Assembly (NCBI GenBank): GCA_963582065.1
Contig: CAUZRQ010000001.1
Location: forward strand, 1 to 64,000
From: UBA8437 sp963582065
GTDB taxonomy: Bacteria > Planctomycetota > Planctomycetia > Planctomycetales > Planctomycetaceae
Length of the DNA stretch: 64,000 bases
Direction: 5' to 3'
In this document: positions 18,125-27,800 of the stretch, piece by piece
Position numbering within the stretch: position 1 is the stretch's first letter
Layout of the letters: each line of letters begins with the position of its first letter
Translations under genes and position numbers: made by a program
The notes under the pieces: model-generated
Told to the model about the DNA's origin: nothing
Seen by the model: the letters and a program-made list of their open reading frames with translations, nothing else
Databases searched by the model: none

Positions 18125-20026
18125 TCAATTCAACTCGATCGACTCCTCCCAGTGGGCCATCAGCATTTCGAGCTCATCCTGAACGATCTCGTAATCGCTC
18201 ACCAACTGGTTCATCCGGTCGGTGTCGCGGTGGATCTCGGGGTCGGCCATCTGTTCTTCGAGTTCCGCCTTGCGCAGTTCCGCCTCGACAATGTCTGCCT
18301 CGATCTCGACCGCCTTTCGGTACGGGAACTGGCGTGTGCGGTGTGAGGTGTCGGCTTCGGCCGGCTCGGGAGCTGGACGCGGTGAGGGTACGGGCCGGGT
18401 TGATGCCCGGGGCTGCTGTTGCGGGGCGTCCCAGTCGTTGTTTTCGCGGAATGAGAGGTACTGCGAGTAGTTTCCGTCGTAGATCCGACAGTGATCCTTC
18501 TCGATCACCAGGACGTGTGTGGCGATCTGGTCGATGAAGAAGCGGTCGTGCGTGACGAACAGCACGGTGCCGCCAAATTCGCACAGTGCCCGCTCCAGTC
18601 CGTCTCGGGCCCAGAGGTCGAGGTGGTTGGTGGGTTCGTCGAGCATCATCAGGTTGGGGTTCAGTGCCGCCAGCCGGGCCAGTGCCGTCTTGCTTTGCTC
18701 TCCGCCGCTGCAGTGGCCGAAATGCTGCAGCACGATATCGCCGGTGAGTCCGAAGCGGGCCAGCAGGTTGCGGAGTTGGCCGGGTGTGACATCGGGGTCG
18801 TTCGGTGGCCGGACCGCCTCGACCAGGTCGAGATCGTCGGGGATCTGGTCGAGTCCCTGGTCGAAATAGGCCGGTTCGACGTTGTGGCCCAGCCGCACAC
18901 TTCCCTGGTCCGGCTGGAGATCTCCCAGCAGTATTTTCAGCAAAGTGGTCTTGCCGCTGCCGTTGGGCCCGAGAATCCCGAGTCGCTGTCCCCGTTCGAC
19001 TCGCAACGTCAGGTCCTCAAATAGCGGTTCCGCAAATCCCTTGGCGATCTTGATCGCCTCGATCACGATTTCGCCGCTGCGGGCCGGTTCTCCGAAGGTC
19101 ATCGGCGGTACCGAGAAGTTGTCGATCTGCTCGATGTCGCCGAGCCGTTCCAGTTTCCGCACGCGGTCTGCCGCCTGTTTGTGCTTCTGTCCGTACTGGT
19201 TCCGCCGGATGAAGTCCTCGGTTTGTGCGACGAACTCCTGTTGCTTTCGGGCCTGTTTGCCGAGCCGTTCCTGTCGCTCGGATCGTTGACGGCGGTAGGC
19301 GCTGAAGTTGCCGGTGTAGGAGTCGAGCCGGTCGGAGCGAAGTTCGAGGACGCGGGTGACGAGCTTGTCGAGGAAGAAGCGGTCGTGGCTGACCAGGATC
19401 ATTGCCGGCCGCGCCCGGACCAGGAACGACTCGAGCCACTCGGTGGCAGCGATGTCGAGATGGTTGGTGGGTTCGTCGAGCAGCATCACGTCGGGATCGG
19501 TCAGCAGCATGCGGGCCAGCGATGCCCGGGCCTGCTGGCCTCCGCTGAACGTCGTCAGCGGGCGACGAAAGTCGTCGGATTCGAACCCCAGGCCTTCGAG
19601 AACCTCGGCGACACGGTGGTCGATCTGGAATCCGGAGTGCTGTTCGAGCGTGGCGTGCACGGTGTCGTAACGCCGAAGCAGCGTCTGGGATGCGCGCTGG
19701 CCGATCTGCTCGGCCAGCGTCTCCGACTCGCGCTGCAACTCATAGAGCCATTCGAGTCCCCCGGCGGCTTCGTCCCACAGCGAACGGCCGGCGGCGAGGT
19801 TGGGCTGTTGTTCGAGCAACCCGACCCGGACCGATCGCGGCGTGTCGATGACGCCGGTGTCGGCGTCATCGAGTCCGGCGAGAATCTTCAGCAGGGTCGT
19901 CTTGCCGCTGCCGTTGGGGCCGACCAGGCCGACGCGGTCGCCCCTGCGGATTTCCAGGCCCAGCCCGGCAAAGACCGGTTCGGCGTCGAACTGGCGTGTC
20001 AGGTCTCGGGCGGAGAGCAGGATCAT
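18125..20026 (-). CDS. ABC-F family ATPase (Uup-like)
   Basis: 633 aa from the ATG at 20026, where the ABC fold begins at once (MILLSARDLTRQF); the frame is open further upstream but reads as non-coding there. Two ABC domains are present: Walker A GPNGSGKTTLLK in both, signatures FSGGQQARASLARML and CSGGEQSKTALARLA, Walker B MLLDEPTNHLD and MMLDEPTNHLD. Between them is an Arg/Gln-rich linker (RRQRSERQERLGKQARKQQ). A C-terminal coiled coil (about 555-630, AVEIEADIVEAELRKAELEE) follows a Pro-rich spacer. There is no transmembrane part. ABC-F proteins act on ribosomes or, for Uup, also on branched DNA; the C-terminal coil favours Uup. Overlapping inverted repeats precede it. Confidence 0.92.
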   Translation of the reverse strand: MILLSARDLTRQFDAEPVFAGLGLEIRRGDRVGLVGPNGSGKTTLLKILAGLDDADTGVIDTPRSVRVGLLEQQPNLAAGRSLWDEAAGGLEWLYELQRESETLAEQIGQRASQTLLRRYDTVHATLEQHSGFQIDHRVAEVLEGLGFESDDFRRPLTTFSGGQQARASLARMLLTDPDVMLLDEPTNHLDIAATEWLESFLVRARPAMILVSHDRFFLDKLVTRVLELRSDRLDSYTGNFSAYRRQRSERQERLGKQARKQQEFVAQTEDFIRRNQYGQKHKQAADRVRKLERLGDIEQIDNFSVPPMTFGEPARSGEIVIEAIKIAKGFAEPLFEDLTLRVERGQRLGILGPNGSGKTTLLKILLGDLQPDQGSVRLGHNVEPAYFDQGLDQIPDDLDLVEAVRPPNDPDVTPGQLRNLLARFGLTGDIVLQHFGHCSGGEQSKTALARLAALNPNLMMLDEPTNHLDLWARDGLERALCEFGGTVLFVTHDRFFIDQIATHVLVIEKDHCRIYDGNYSQYLSFRENNDWDAPQQQPRASTRPVPSPRPAPEPAEADTSHRTRQFPYRKAVEIEADIVEAELRKAELEEQMADPEIHRDTDRMNQLVSDYEIVQDELEMLMAHWEESIELN

Positions 20027-20058
20027 CGGCGTCGTCTGACCCCGGACAGGGGGAAGGT

Positions 20059-20086
20059 GGCCAATGGTAGTGCATTGGCCTACCAT
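20059..20086. promoter_or_regulatory. Two mutually exclusive inverted repeats
   Basis: GGCCAATG (20059-20066) pairs with CATTGGCC (20073-20080), while ATGGTAG (20064-20070) pairs with CTACCAT (20080-20086). The two stems share bases and cannot form together. They lie 33-60 bases upstream of the ABC-F start on the minus strand and about 105 bases before the divergent MqnA/MqnD-family gene. They could be an operator or an attenuation switch. Confidence 0.45.
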
Positions 20087-20191
20087 GGCAAACGGCTTTG
20101 CCCGACCGCTGGGAACGGTGTTTTCGGCCGATCCGGGCAGTCGTTTCAGCGGCACCGATGGCAGTTCCCCTGTGCAGAAAACGGCGAGACG

Positions 20192-21043
20192 ATGAGCGAC
20201 GACTCAACGATCACAATCCGGGTCGGACACAGTCCCGATCCCGACGATGCCTTCATGTTCCATGCGTTGGCCAACGACTGCATCGACACCGGCCGTTACC
20301 GGTTCACTCACGAACTGGTCGACATCGAAACGCTCAATCACCGGGCCTTCAAGGGGGAACTGGAACTGACCGCTGTCAGCCTGCACGGATACGCTCACCT
20401 GACCGACATCTACGCCATCTGCAGTTGCGGGGCGAGCATGGGGGACGACTACGGTCCGATGGTCGTCGCGCGGGAGCCATGGTCGATCGATGACCTGCGG
20501 GGCAAGATGATCGCCGTGCCGGGGACGCTGACGACCGCCTTCCTGTCGCTGAAACTCCTGCTGGGAGACGATTTCGAGTACGAGGTGCACCCGTTCGATC
20601 GGTTGCTGGACATCGTCGAGGCGGGGGAAGCTGACGCGGGGTTGATCATCCACGAGGGACAGTTGACCTACGCAGACCAGGGCCTGCACCTGGTCGTCGA
20701 CATGGGCAAGTGGTGGATGCAGGAGACGGGTTTGCCGCTGCCGTTGGGGGCCAACGCGATCCGCAAGGACCTGGGGCTGGAAGTGATGCAGGAGGTGACC
20801 GCTTACCTGAAGCGGAGCATCGAATATGGGCTCGAGCATCGCGACGAGGCCCTGGCCTACGCTCTGCAGTACGGCCGTGATCTCGACTACCAGAAAGCCG
20901 ACACTTTCGTGGGCATGTACGTCAACGACTGGACCCTGGACTTCGGTGAGCGGGGCCGCGAGGCGGTGCGGGTGTTGTTGGCTCGCGGCCACGAGGCAGG
21001 AGTGATCCCGGAGAGGATCGAGCCGGAGTTCATCGACGGCTAG
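20192..21043 (+). CDS. MqnA/MqnD/SBP-family protein (futalosine menaquinone pathway)
   Basis: 283 aa from the ATG at 20192, just before VGHSPDPDDAFMFHALAND. The SPDPDD-FMF signature is characteristic of MqnD-like members of the VitK2_biosynth family (periplasmic-binding-protein fold without signal peptide). ELTAVSLHGYAHLTDIYAI, IAVPGTLTTAFLSLKLLLG and GLIIHEGQLTY are further family-like stretches. MqnD makes 1,4-dihydroxy-6-naphthoate from cyclic dehypoxanthine futalosine, and MqnA dehydrates chorismate. The signature favours MqnD, but paralogues of unknown role exist, so no symbol is given. No other menaquinone gene lies in the window. Confidence 0.8.
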   Translation: MSDDSTITIRVGHSPDPDDAFMFHALANDCIDTGRYRFTHELVDIETLNHRAFKGELELTAVSLHGYAHLTDIYAICSCGASMGDDYGPMVVAREPWSIDDLRGKMIAVPGTLTTAFLSLKLLLGDDFEYEVHPFDRLLDIVEAGEADAGLIIHEGQLTYADQGLHLVVDMGKWWMQETGLPLPLGANAIRKDLGLEVMQEVTAYLKRSIEYGLEHRDEALAYALQYGRDLDYQKADTFVGMYVNDWTLDFGERGREAVRVLLARGHEAGVIPERIEPEFIDG

Positions 21044-21113
21044 TTCCTTCGGCTGGTGACCACATTCGATTCGAGCCGCCCGGCGGCGATCTTTCCGGGG
21101 AGCACGCACTGCG

Positions 21114-21908
21114 ATGGCGACTTCAACGGCGGATTACCTGCAGGACCTCTTCGGCCTGGACGGCCTGACGGCCGTCGTTATCGGCGGCACCGGCGTGCTG
21201 GGGGGGGCTTTCTGCGACGCACTGGGTGCTGCCGGGGCTCACGTGGTGGTGGCCGGTCGCAGCGGCGAACGTGGCGTGGCCCGGGCCGAGGCGATCATCG
21301 CCGGCGGGGGATCTGCCGAGTTCCAGGCGGCCGACAACACCTCGCGCGAAGACCTCGAGGCGATCGTCTCGAACCTCTCGCAGGCGGGGCGTCGGCCCGA
21401 CATCGTGATCAACGGAGCCGGAATCAACTCGGCGACTCCGTTCCTGGAGATCGACGAGGACGAGTGGGAGCGGATCCTGGCGATCAACCTGACCGGAGTG
21501 CGGTTGGGCTGCCAGGTGTTCGGCGGCGCGATGCTGGCCGATGGCCACGGTGGTTCGATCATCAACATCGCCTCGCTTTCGGGCATCACCCCGCTCTCGC
21601 GGGTCTTCACCTACTCGGCGACCAAGGCCGCGGTGATCAACCTGACCCAGAACCTGGCTCGCGAATGGGCCGCGATCGGCATCCGCGTCAACGCGCTCTC
21701 GCCGGGGTTCTTCCCCGCCGAGCAGAACCGCAAGGTCCTGACCGAGGAACGAGTGGCCAGCATCATGGGGCACACGCCGATCGACCGGTTCGGCGAGCCG
21801 CACGAGTTGGCCGGGGCGATCCTGTTGCTGGCCAGCCCGACGGCGGGTAGTTTCCTGACGGGCGAGAACCTGGTGGTCGACGGTGGTTTCATGGCCACCA
21901 CGATCTAG
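21114..21908 (+). CDS. SDR-family NAD(P)-dependent oxidoreductase
   Basis: 264 aa, classical SDR. The N-terminal Rossmann glycine motif GGTGVLGGAFCDALG is at residues 24-38. NGAGINS follows near 100, and the catalytic Ser lies in IASLSGITPL. The YSATKAAVINL (Tyr-x3-Lys) motif and the loop RVNALSPGFFP come later, with the C-terminal LTGENLVVDGGFM. AGR after the second strand suggests NADP or NAD use that cannot be settled by eye. It resembles gluconate or fructuronate-type SDRs in the substrate loop (FFPAEQNRKVL), but the substrate is not identified. It precedes nadB by 61 bases on the same strand. Confidence 0.92.
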   Translation: MATSTADYLQDLFGLDGLTAVVIGGTGVLGGAFCDALGAAGAHVVVAGRSGERGVARAEAIIAGGGSAEFQAADNTSREDLEAIVSNLSQAGRRPDIVINGAGINSATPFLEIDEDEWERILAINLTGVRLGCQVFGGAMLADGHGGSIINIASLSGITPLSRVFTYSATKAAVINLTQNLAREWAAIGIRVNALSPGFFPAEQNRKVLTEERVASIMGHTPIDRFGEPHELAGAILLLASPTAGSFLTGENLVVDGGFMATTI

Positions 21909-21969
21909 CAGGCCGGTGACTGGTTTGGACCAGAGGCATCCGGGGTGTCCCGGACGAGGACCCATCCGA

Positions 21970-23592
21970 GTGACTCCGATCGAGTTTTCACCTCGCCGCC
22001 GCCACCTGGTCCACTTCGCGCCGACGCAGGTGGCTCATGTCTTCACCGACGTGCTGGTGATCGGGGGGGGGATCGCCGGGCTGCGGGCCGTGCTGGCGCT
22101 CGAGCCGGGTCTCTCGGCCGTCGTGGTCACCAAGGACCTGCTGACACTCTCCAACAGTGCCGAGGCCCAGGGTGGCATCGCCGGGGTGCTCGATCCGCTC
22201 GATGACTTCGCCCACCACACCGCCGACACGATCGCCGCAGGCAAGGGGCTGTGCGATCACGACGTGGTCGAAATGGTGGTGCGGGAGGCTCCCGAGCGGA
22301 TCCGCGAACTGATCGGGATTGGCACCCGGTTCGACGAGACCGATGGCCTGATCGACCTGACCCGTGAGGGAGGGCACAGTCACCGTCGCATTGTCCACGC
22401 CAGCGGAGATGCGACCGGGCGGGAGGTGATGCGGGCGTTGCAGGAGGCGGCGGTCCAACGGGAGGGGGTGCAGGTGTGGCAGAACACCTTCACGATCGAC
22501 CTGCTGACCGTCGACGGGCGTTGCCGCGGAGCGATCGTGCATGATCCCGGGCGACCGACGACCTGTGTCTGGGCAAAGCAGACGATCCTGGCCACCGGCG
22601 GGGCGGGGCGGTTGTTTCGCGAGACGACCAACCCCGAGATCGCCACTGCCGACGGTCACGCGATTGCCTTCCGCGCCGGGGCCGGCTTGAGAGACATGGA
22701 GTTCATGCAGTTCCACCCAACGGTGCTCTACATCGCCGGCAGCTCGCGACACCTGATCACCGAGGCGGTCCGGGGCGAGGGCGCCTGGCTGCGGGATTGC
22801 GATGGGCACCGCTTCATGCCCGATTTCGACGAGGCGGCCGAGTTGGCTCCTCGTGACGTGGTCAGCCAGGCGATCACCGAACAGATGTCCCGGACCAACC
22901 ACCCCTGCGTCTACCTCGATCTTTCACACCTCGATGCCGACTTCGTCCGCAACCGGTTTCCTCATATCGCAGGCGTCTGTGCCGATTTCGGACTCGATGT
23001 CACCTGCGACCAGGTTCCGGTCCGTCCCGGGGCACACTACATGATCGGAGGCGTCACCGTGGACGACCGCGGCCGGACGACCCTGCCGGGGCTGTGGGCT
23101 GCCGGCGAAGTGACCTCGACCGGATTGCACGGAGCCAACCGCCTGGCGTCCAACAGCCTGGTCGAAGGCCTGGTCTACGGGGCCAGAGCGGGGGAGGCCG
23201 CGTCGAGGGAGGCGAGATTGATCCCCGATGATTTCGCCGTGCCCACGATCGCCTCGGACCGGGATCTCTTCGAGCGGGACGATGACGAATTGAACATCAC
23301 CGATCTGAGGAACTCGCTGTCGAGCCTGATGTGGCGGCAGGTGGGGATCGAGCGAACCGAGGAATCGATGAAGGAGGCGGCCGAACAGGTCGAGTTCTGG
23401 GACGGGTTCGTGTCGAATCGCGAGTTCGGTGAGGTGGCTGGATGGGAACTGCAGAACCTGCTGTTGGTCGCGCAGTTGATGATCGCCTCGGCCAGGGCCC
23501 GCACCGAAAGTCGGGGAGTCCACCTGCGGAGGGACTTTCCCGAAACCGATGCCGGCCAGGCCGATCACCTCGATATCGCCGCAGGGCCCTAA
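21970..23592 (+). CDS. nadB: L-aspartate oxidase
   Basis: 540 aa from the GTG at 21970, ten bases after GAGGA. The FAD-binding GGGIAGLRAVLAL starts at about residue 28. Active-site stretches include NSAEAQGGIAGVLDP, HHTADTIAAGKGLCD, HRRIVHASGDATGREV, ATGGAGRLFRETTNP and RPGAHYMIGGVTVDDRGRT. GLHGANRLASNSLVEGLVYG (isoalloxazine contact) follows, and the C-terminal helical domain ends with ARTESRGVHLRRDFPE. The enzyme oxidises L-aspartate to iminoaspartate in de novo NAD synthesis; nadA and nadC are not in the window. Its stop overlaps the convergent 100-aa gene by four bases. Confidence 0.95.
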   Translation: MTPIEFSPRRRHLVHFAPTQVAHVFTDVLVIGGGIAGLRAVLALEPGLSAVVVTKDLLTLSNSAEAQGGIAGVLDPLDDFAHHTADTIAAGKGLCDHDVVEMVVREAPERIRELIGIGTRFDETDGLIDLTREGGHSHRRIVHASGDATGREVMRALQEAAVQREGVQVWQNTFTIDLLTVDGRCRGAIVHDPGRPTTCVWAKQTILATGGAGRLFRETTNPEIATADGHAIAFRAGAGLRDMEFMQFHPTVLYIAGSSRHLITEAVRGEGAWLRDCDGHRFMPDFDEAAELAPRDVVSQAITEQMSRTNHPCVYLDLSHLDADFVRNRFPHIAGVCADFGLDVTCDQVPVRPGAHYMIGGVTVDDRGRTTLPGLWAAGEVTSTGLHGANRLASNSLVEGLVYGARAGEAASREARLIPDDFAVPTIASDRDLFERDDDELNITDLRNSLSSLMWRQVGIERTEESMKEAAEQVEFWDGFVSNREFGEVAGWELQNLLLVAQLMIASARARTESRGVHLRRDFPETDAGQADHLDIAAGP

Positions 23593-23891
23593 CAGGCCCC
23601 GACCAGCGAGTCGACTTCGATGCGGTGCGAGAGCGGGAGCTTGAGGTAGCGGGTGCCGCGGGCGTCGTAGAAGTAGATCTGGTTGTGGTCGCTTTCCCAG
23701 ATCGCGCCCAGGCGGACGTTGCGAGGTCCCTGGACGGAAAACTGCAGGCCACAATGCCGCCCGCGTCGCGAAAGCGCACGCTGGGTCATAGATGTGATTT
23801 CGGCCAGCAGGTTTTCCTTGTCACAGAGAGTGTTGCGTACGAAGTCTCGAAGATCATCCAACGTTCGGATCTCAGCAAGGGCGTCGCTCAT
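23589..23891 (-). CDS. Conserved-looking small protein, unknown function
   Basis: 100 aa with AGGAAG 12 bases before the ATG. The N-terminal half is helical (LAEIRTLDDLRDFVRNTLCD). The C-terminal half alternates as strands (CGLQFSVQGPRNVRLGAIWE, QIYFYDARGTRYLKLPL), suggesting a small alpha/beta fold. Two or three Cys are scattered and there is no signal peptide. The codon use and domain-like pattern argue for a real gene. The gene is convergent with nadB and overlaps its stop. I do not recognise the family. Confidence 0.7.
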   Translation of the reverse strand: MSDALAEIRTLDDLRDFVRNTLCDKENLLAEITSMTQRALSRRGRHCGLQFSVQGPRNVRLGAIWESDHNQIYFYDARGTRYLKLPLSHRIEVDSLVGAC

Positions 23892-23958
23892 CAGTAGATT
23901 CTTCCTGGTGCGTCAAGTTGATGGGAGCGGGACAGTTTGGCCGACCTGCCCAACTTAC

Positions 23959-24007
23959 CTATCGGCGATAGTTTGACACCAAATGTGGGAACGCCGCCTG
24001 CGGCGTT
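23959..24007. promoter_or_regulatory. Two adjacent small palindromes
   Basis: CTATC-GGC-GATAG (23959-23971) is followed by AACGCCGC-CT-GCGGCGTT (23990-24007), an eight-base-pair hairpin. They lie in the 279-base gap between the divergent small genes at 23891 and 24171. The first could be an operator. The second is a stable hairpin without T-tract. Nothing else was recognised in the gap. Confidence 0.4.
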
Positions 24008-24170
24008 GGCATCGCTACGGTGAGCGTGACCGGACCGATCGGTGCGTTCGTGCGGTGGAATCTACGGATTTGGTTGAAGTTGACGGTTGCGCGGGAAGAC
24101 GATTTGGCGCATTGCACCGATCGCAGGACCTGCGTATTAATGGTCGGCCGGTATCTGCAGGGAGCGATCG

Positions 24171-24533
24171 ATGAGTGGGGGACTTCCCGAGGGGTTTTCG
24201 AACCTCGATGACCTGTGGGATGATGGGCCGCCGGCCGAGCCGATTTCGGATGATTCCGGCGATTTGGCCGATGAGGTGCCCGAGCGGTCGCCCGAGTCGG
24301 ACGGGGACTCGCGTCTTTACCTGCCCGGCTGGGAGGACGGCTGGGCGGTGAACTTGAAGACGTCCTGGGAGCGTGAGTACTGTTTCGCCAAGAGCCCCGG
24401 CGAGGAGTTCTATCACTTGCTGATGGCCGGCGAACTGTATGTGCAATACGACGACGAGAAATTCTGTCTGGAGTGCGCGCGTCGCCGGGGTGTAATCAGC
24501 CAAGACCGCCTGCACTGGAGGCGAGGGGGGTGA
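24171..24533 (+). CDS. Small acidic protein, unknown function
   Basis: 120 aa, GGAG upstream of the ATG. The first half is acidic, Pro-rich and likely disordered (LDDLWDDGPPAEPISDD). The second half looks folded (LYLPGWEDGWAVNLKTSWE, EFYHLLMAGELYVQYDDEKFCLECARRRGVI). It has a CLEC pair (CxxC) that could bind metal and a tryptophan-rich core. There is no signal peptide or membrane segment. I do not recognise it. The next gene is convergent. Confidence 0.65.
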   Translation: MSGGLPEGFSNLDDLWDDGPPAEPISDDSGDLADEVPERSPESDGDSRLYLPGWEDGWAVNLKTSWEREYCFAKSPGEEFYHLLMAGELYVQYDDEKFCLECARRRGVISQDRLHWRRGG

Positions 24534-24834
24534 GCCAGTGGTGCGTCCCCGGGGGTACCGTGCCGGTTCTTTTGGCTGGATTCACGAGCATTCCGACCAG
24601 CGTGGACTGCTCACCGAGTCAATGGCGTCGTGACCGGCGCAGCCGTGGTCGGCCCATCGGTTGTTGGCGGCAGCAGTTGTGCCGAGTTGGACGACCGGTT
24701 CGAGGGCCATCAGGTCCGAACGGGCCATGATGTGGCGGGTACTGCGGTTGCCCGGACCCGCGACAATTGTCTCGACGTGCCACGAGGAGCGTGGAAGGTG
24801 TTTGCCGTCGTTGACAGGTGCCGGGAACCGGCCG
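24534..24834. other. Gene-free convergent gap
   Basis: About 300 bases between the convergent 120-aa gene and the giant ATPase gene. Short open frames here lack coding character. The only structure seen is GCCGG-GAA-CCGGC (24820-24832), directly after the ATPase stop on the minus strand and without a U-tract; it may mark the transcript end. Confidence 0.5.
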
Positions 24835-27800
24835 CTAACCGTCGGTGCGACGGGTTCGGCTCCGCTTGGTTTTCGAACCCGAGACCTGCCCAATCAACCG
24901 CTGGTAGTCTTCGAGAGTCGTTTCCAGTTGCTCACGCAACATCTTGAGCTCACCTTGTTGAGCCTGGCTGCTCTTGAGGAGTGGTTCCATCCAGCCTTCC
25001 ATCAGCCGGAACTGCTGCCGGAGCACCTTCAACAGGCTGGGCGGGATCTTGTTGACGACGGTGATCGTGTTGGCTCCACCGAGTTGCTTGAGTTCCTCCT
25101 CGCCGTCTTCATCCTCGGGGTCGTCCGGTTCGACCACCGTCACCGGCAGCACGTCCGTCTCGGGTGTTTCTTCGGTCTCATCCTGCTCCTGCTCAGCAAC
25201 CGCCGGTTCGGGGGGCGCGACGATGTTGACCGGGCGGGCGGCCGCTTCGGACAACGCGTCACGGATGGCATCGAGGCTTTCCCGAAGACCGGCAACGTGT
25301 CCGGCGATCTCCGCATCGGCGGGCGATGGGTCGTCGGAGGAGTCGCTCGAAACGAGTCGATCGAGTCCATCGGTCATTGCCTGGCGGATCTGGTCCAGTC
25401 CGGAGGTGACTCCGTCGAGTTGTCCGGTGAGCTGTTCGAGGGCATTGGGGTCCTGCTGCTCCTGGCCCTCCTCGACTGCGGCCGAATCACCGTTTCCGGC
25501 GGCGAGTTGTTCAAGCCCGTCGGCCATCGCGTCGCGAATCGACTCGAGTCCCTCACTGAAGCTGCTCAACTGGACGACCACCTGGCCGACCTTGTCGTCG
25601 GACCCGATTCCCCGCATCTTGACGTTCTGCTGGAAGGTCTTCTTGATCGTCTCCCACCGGGTCAGTTCGTCCTCGGTCAGGGCGTCGATCAGTTCCTTGA
25701 ACTTCAGCAGGTTGGCCTCGGTGTCGGAGGTCAGCGTCTGCGAGTCGTTTTCGTAGTTGGAGACGATCAGCGACTGGAGCTCGTCATCGTTCATGATCGG
25801 GACCACCTTTTCGGCAATCCGGTTCATGTTGCGGTAGGACCCCTGCAGCTTGAAGGCCGGCTCGGTGCGGTAGTCGTCCGACATGGCCGCCGAGTGGATG
25901 TATTCGCGGTTGACAGCCAGGATCACGTCGCGGATCCGCATCAGCTTCTTCATCACCGCGACGAATTCGGCGAGTTCCTCGGCCGAGTAGTTTCCTTCGA
26001 GTTCGATGCCGTCGGGTGTCTCGCCCTGGGCCATGCGGATCACCGCGTAGACGTCATTCTGGCTGCGGGTGGCCAGTTGGTTGAGCGCGGAGTTGGAGGT
26101 GAGGCAGTTCTCGAGGTAGCTCATCTCGAACACCTCGTCACTCTCACCGATCATTTCGCCGAGGTTGTAGATGTCGGCGCGGTTGGTGAGCATGTCGGGG
26201 ATCTGGAACTTCTCACCGCTCTCGGTGTACGGGTTGCCGGCCATCACGACGCAGACCTTGCGGCCCCGCAGGTCGTAGGTGCGTGTGCGGCCCTTGTAGA
26301 CGCCCTCGATCTTCCGCTGGGCGTCGCAGAGGGAGATGAACTTCTGGAGGAACTCGGGGTTGGTGTGCTGGATGTCGTCGAGATAGATCATCACGTTGTC
26401 GCCCATTTCCAGGGCGAGGTTCAGTTTCTCGACCTCCTCGCGGGCTGCGGCGTTGGGAGCCTCGGATGGATCCAGCGACGTGACGTGGTGACCGATGGCC
26501 GGGCCGTTGATCTTCATGAAGATGATGCCCAGCCGATTGGCGATGTACTCCATCAGCGTGGTTTTGCCGTAGCCCGGTGGTGAGACCAGCAGCAGCAGTC
26601 CCATCAGGTCGGTTCGCTTCTCCTCGCCGACGACACCCATCTGCTTGGCCAGGTTGTCGCCGACGATAGGGAGGTAGACCTGGTCGATCAGCTTGTTTCG
26701 AACGAACGAGGTCAGCACGCGGGGCCGGAACTCCTCGAGTCGCATGGACGCGCGGGCCGTTTGGACCAGTTCCTTCTTCTGCTCCTGGTAGGCCAGGAAC
26801 CGTGGCACGTGACCTTGGTGGAAGCGATCCAGCCTCTGCATGAAACGGTTGTAGTGCAGGTGGTAGTGGCTGCCGTCGATGACAAGGTGGTCGCCGGCGA
26901 GGTCGTCGAGTTCGGCGACGGCCGAGGCATCGACGATTGCCTTGCGATCGATCGATCCCTCCAGCAGCAGGGTCGCCACTTCGTCGATGTAGTCGGCGGT
27001 TTCGGCGTCGGCACGACTCTCGAGGAAGGCCTCGACCCAGTCACGGGCCACGTGGAGTCCGCCGGCTGAGTCCTTCTTGACCGCGGCCAGGCTCTGGGTG
27101 AACTGGCTGGCGTGCCCGGAACTCTTGAGGTGAGCTGTGAACGAATCGTACAGCTCGGCCGCGGTGCGGCTGATGACGAATCCCGTGTCCGAGTCGACCA
27201 GTTCGGCGAAGAGGTACTCGGCGGCTTCACCGACGAGGTTTTCGTTGAACAGTCCCTCGTCGGTGACGAACTGTTCGAGCATCCCGGTCAGCGAGGCGAC
27301 GTAGGCGGCCTGCGCACCGGTGCCGGGAAAGACGCGGCTGACGTTGCCGAAACCCTCGAGCTGTGCGGCGATGCGATCCTTGGACGGCTTGTCCCCGAAG
27401 CGGGACCAGAAGACCTTGGCCATCGCCCGCGAGCGGGCGTGGTAACGGAGCAGCCCGATCCGCGAGTCCATCTGCAGCAGCGCATCGAGGATCTGGCTGG
27501 CGTCGCGGTCGTGTACGCCCTTGACGTAACTCTCGGCATACCGCGGACCCATGAACTCCTGCACCACCGCCAGCCGGACGTCGGGTTCCATCGCCAACAC
27601 CTCGTCCCGATCCGGCAGTTCCTCGCTGCCGAGGGCTTCGAACAGCAGGTACGCCAGGTACTCGCCCCGGTACACCTCGGCCGTTTCACTGACGATGTCC
27701 TGTCTCCACATTTCTCGGGTTGCCAGAAATGTCTCGTCTCCGATCGGTTCGAAGAAGTCGGTGCCGGTCAGGTGCAGGGTCATTTGGTCGTCGCGGAAGA

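Noticed and set aside
19181..20191. Long upstream extension of the MqnA/MqnD-family frame
   Set aside because: The extension lies opposite the ABC-F gene; the family-specific start VGHSPDPDD begins at 20192.
23973..23978. TTGACA as a -35 promoter element
   Set aside because: No -10-like hexamer lies at 15-19 bases; the following bases are a GC-rich hairpin.
24582..24893. 103-codon minus-strand frame upstream-looking to the ATPase end
   Set aside because: It overlaps the ATPase 3' end, has no ribosome-binding site and shows no coding composition.
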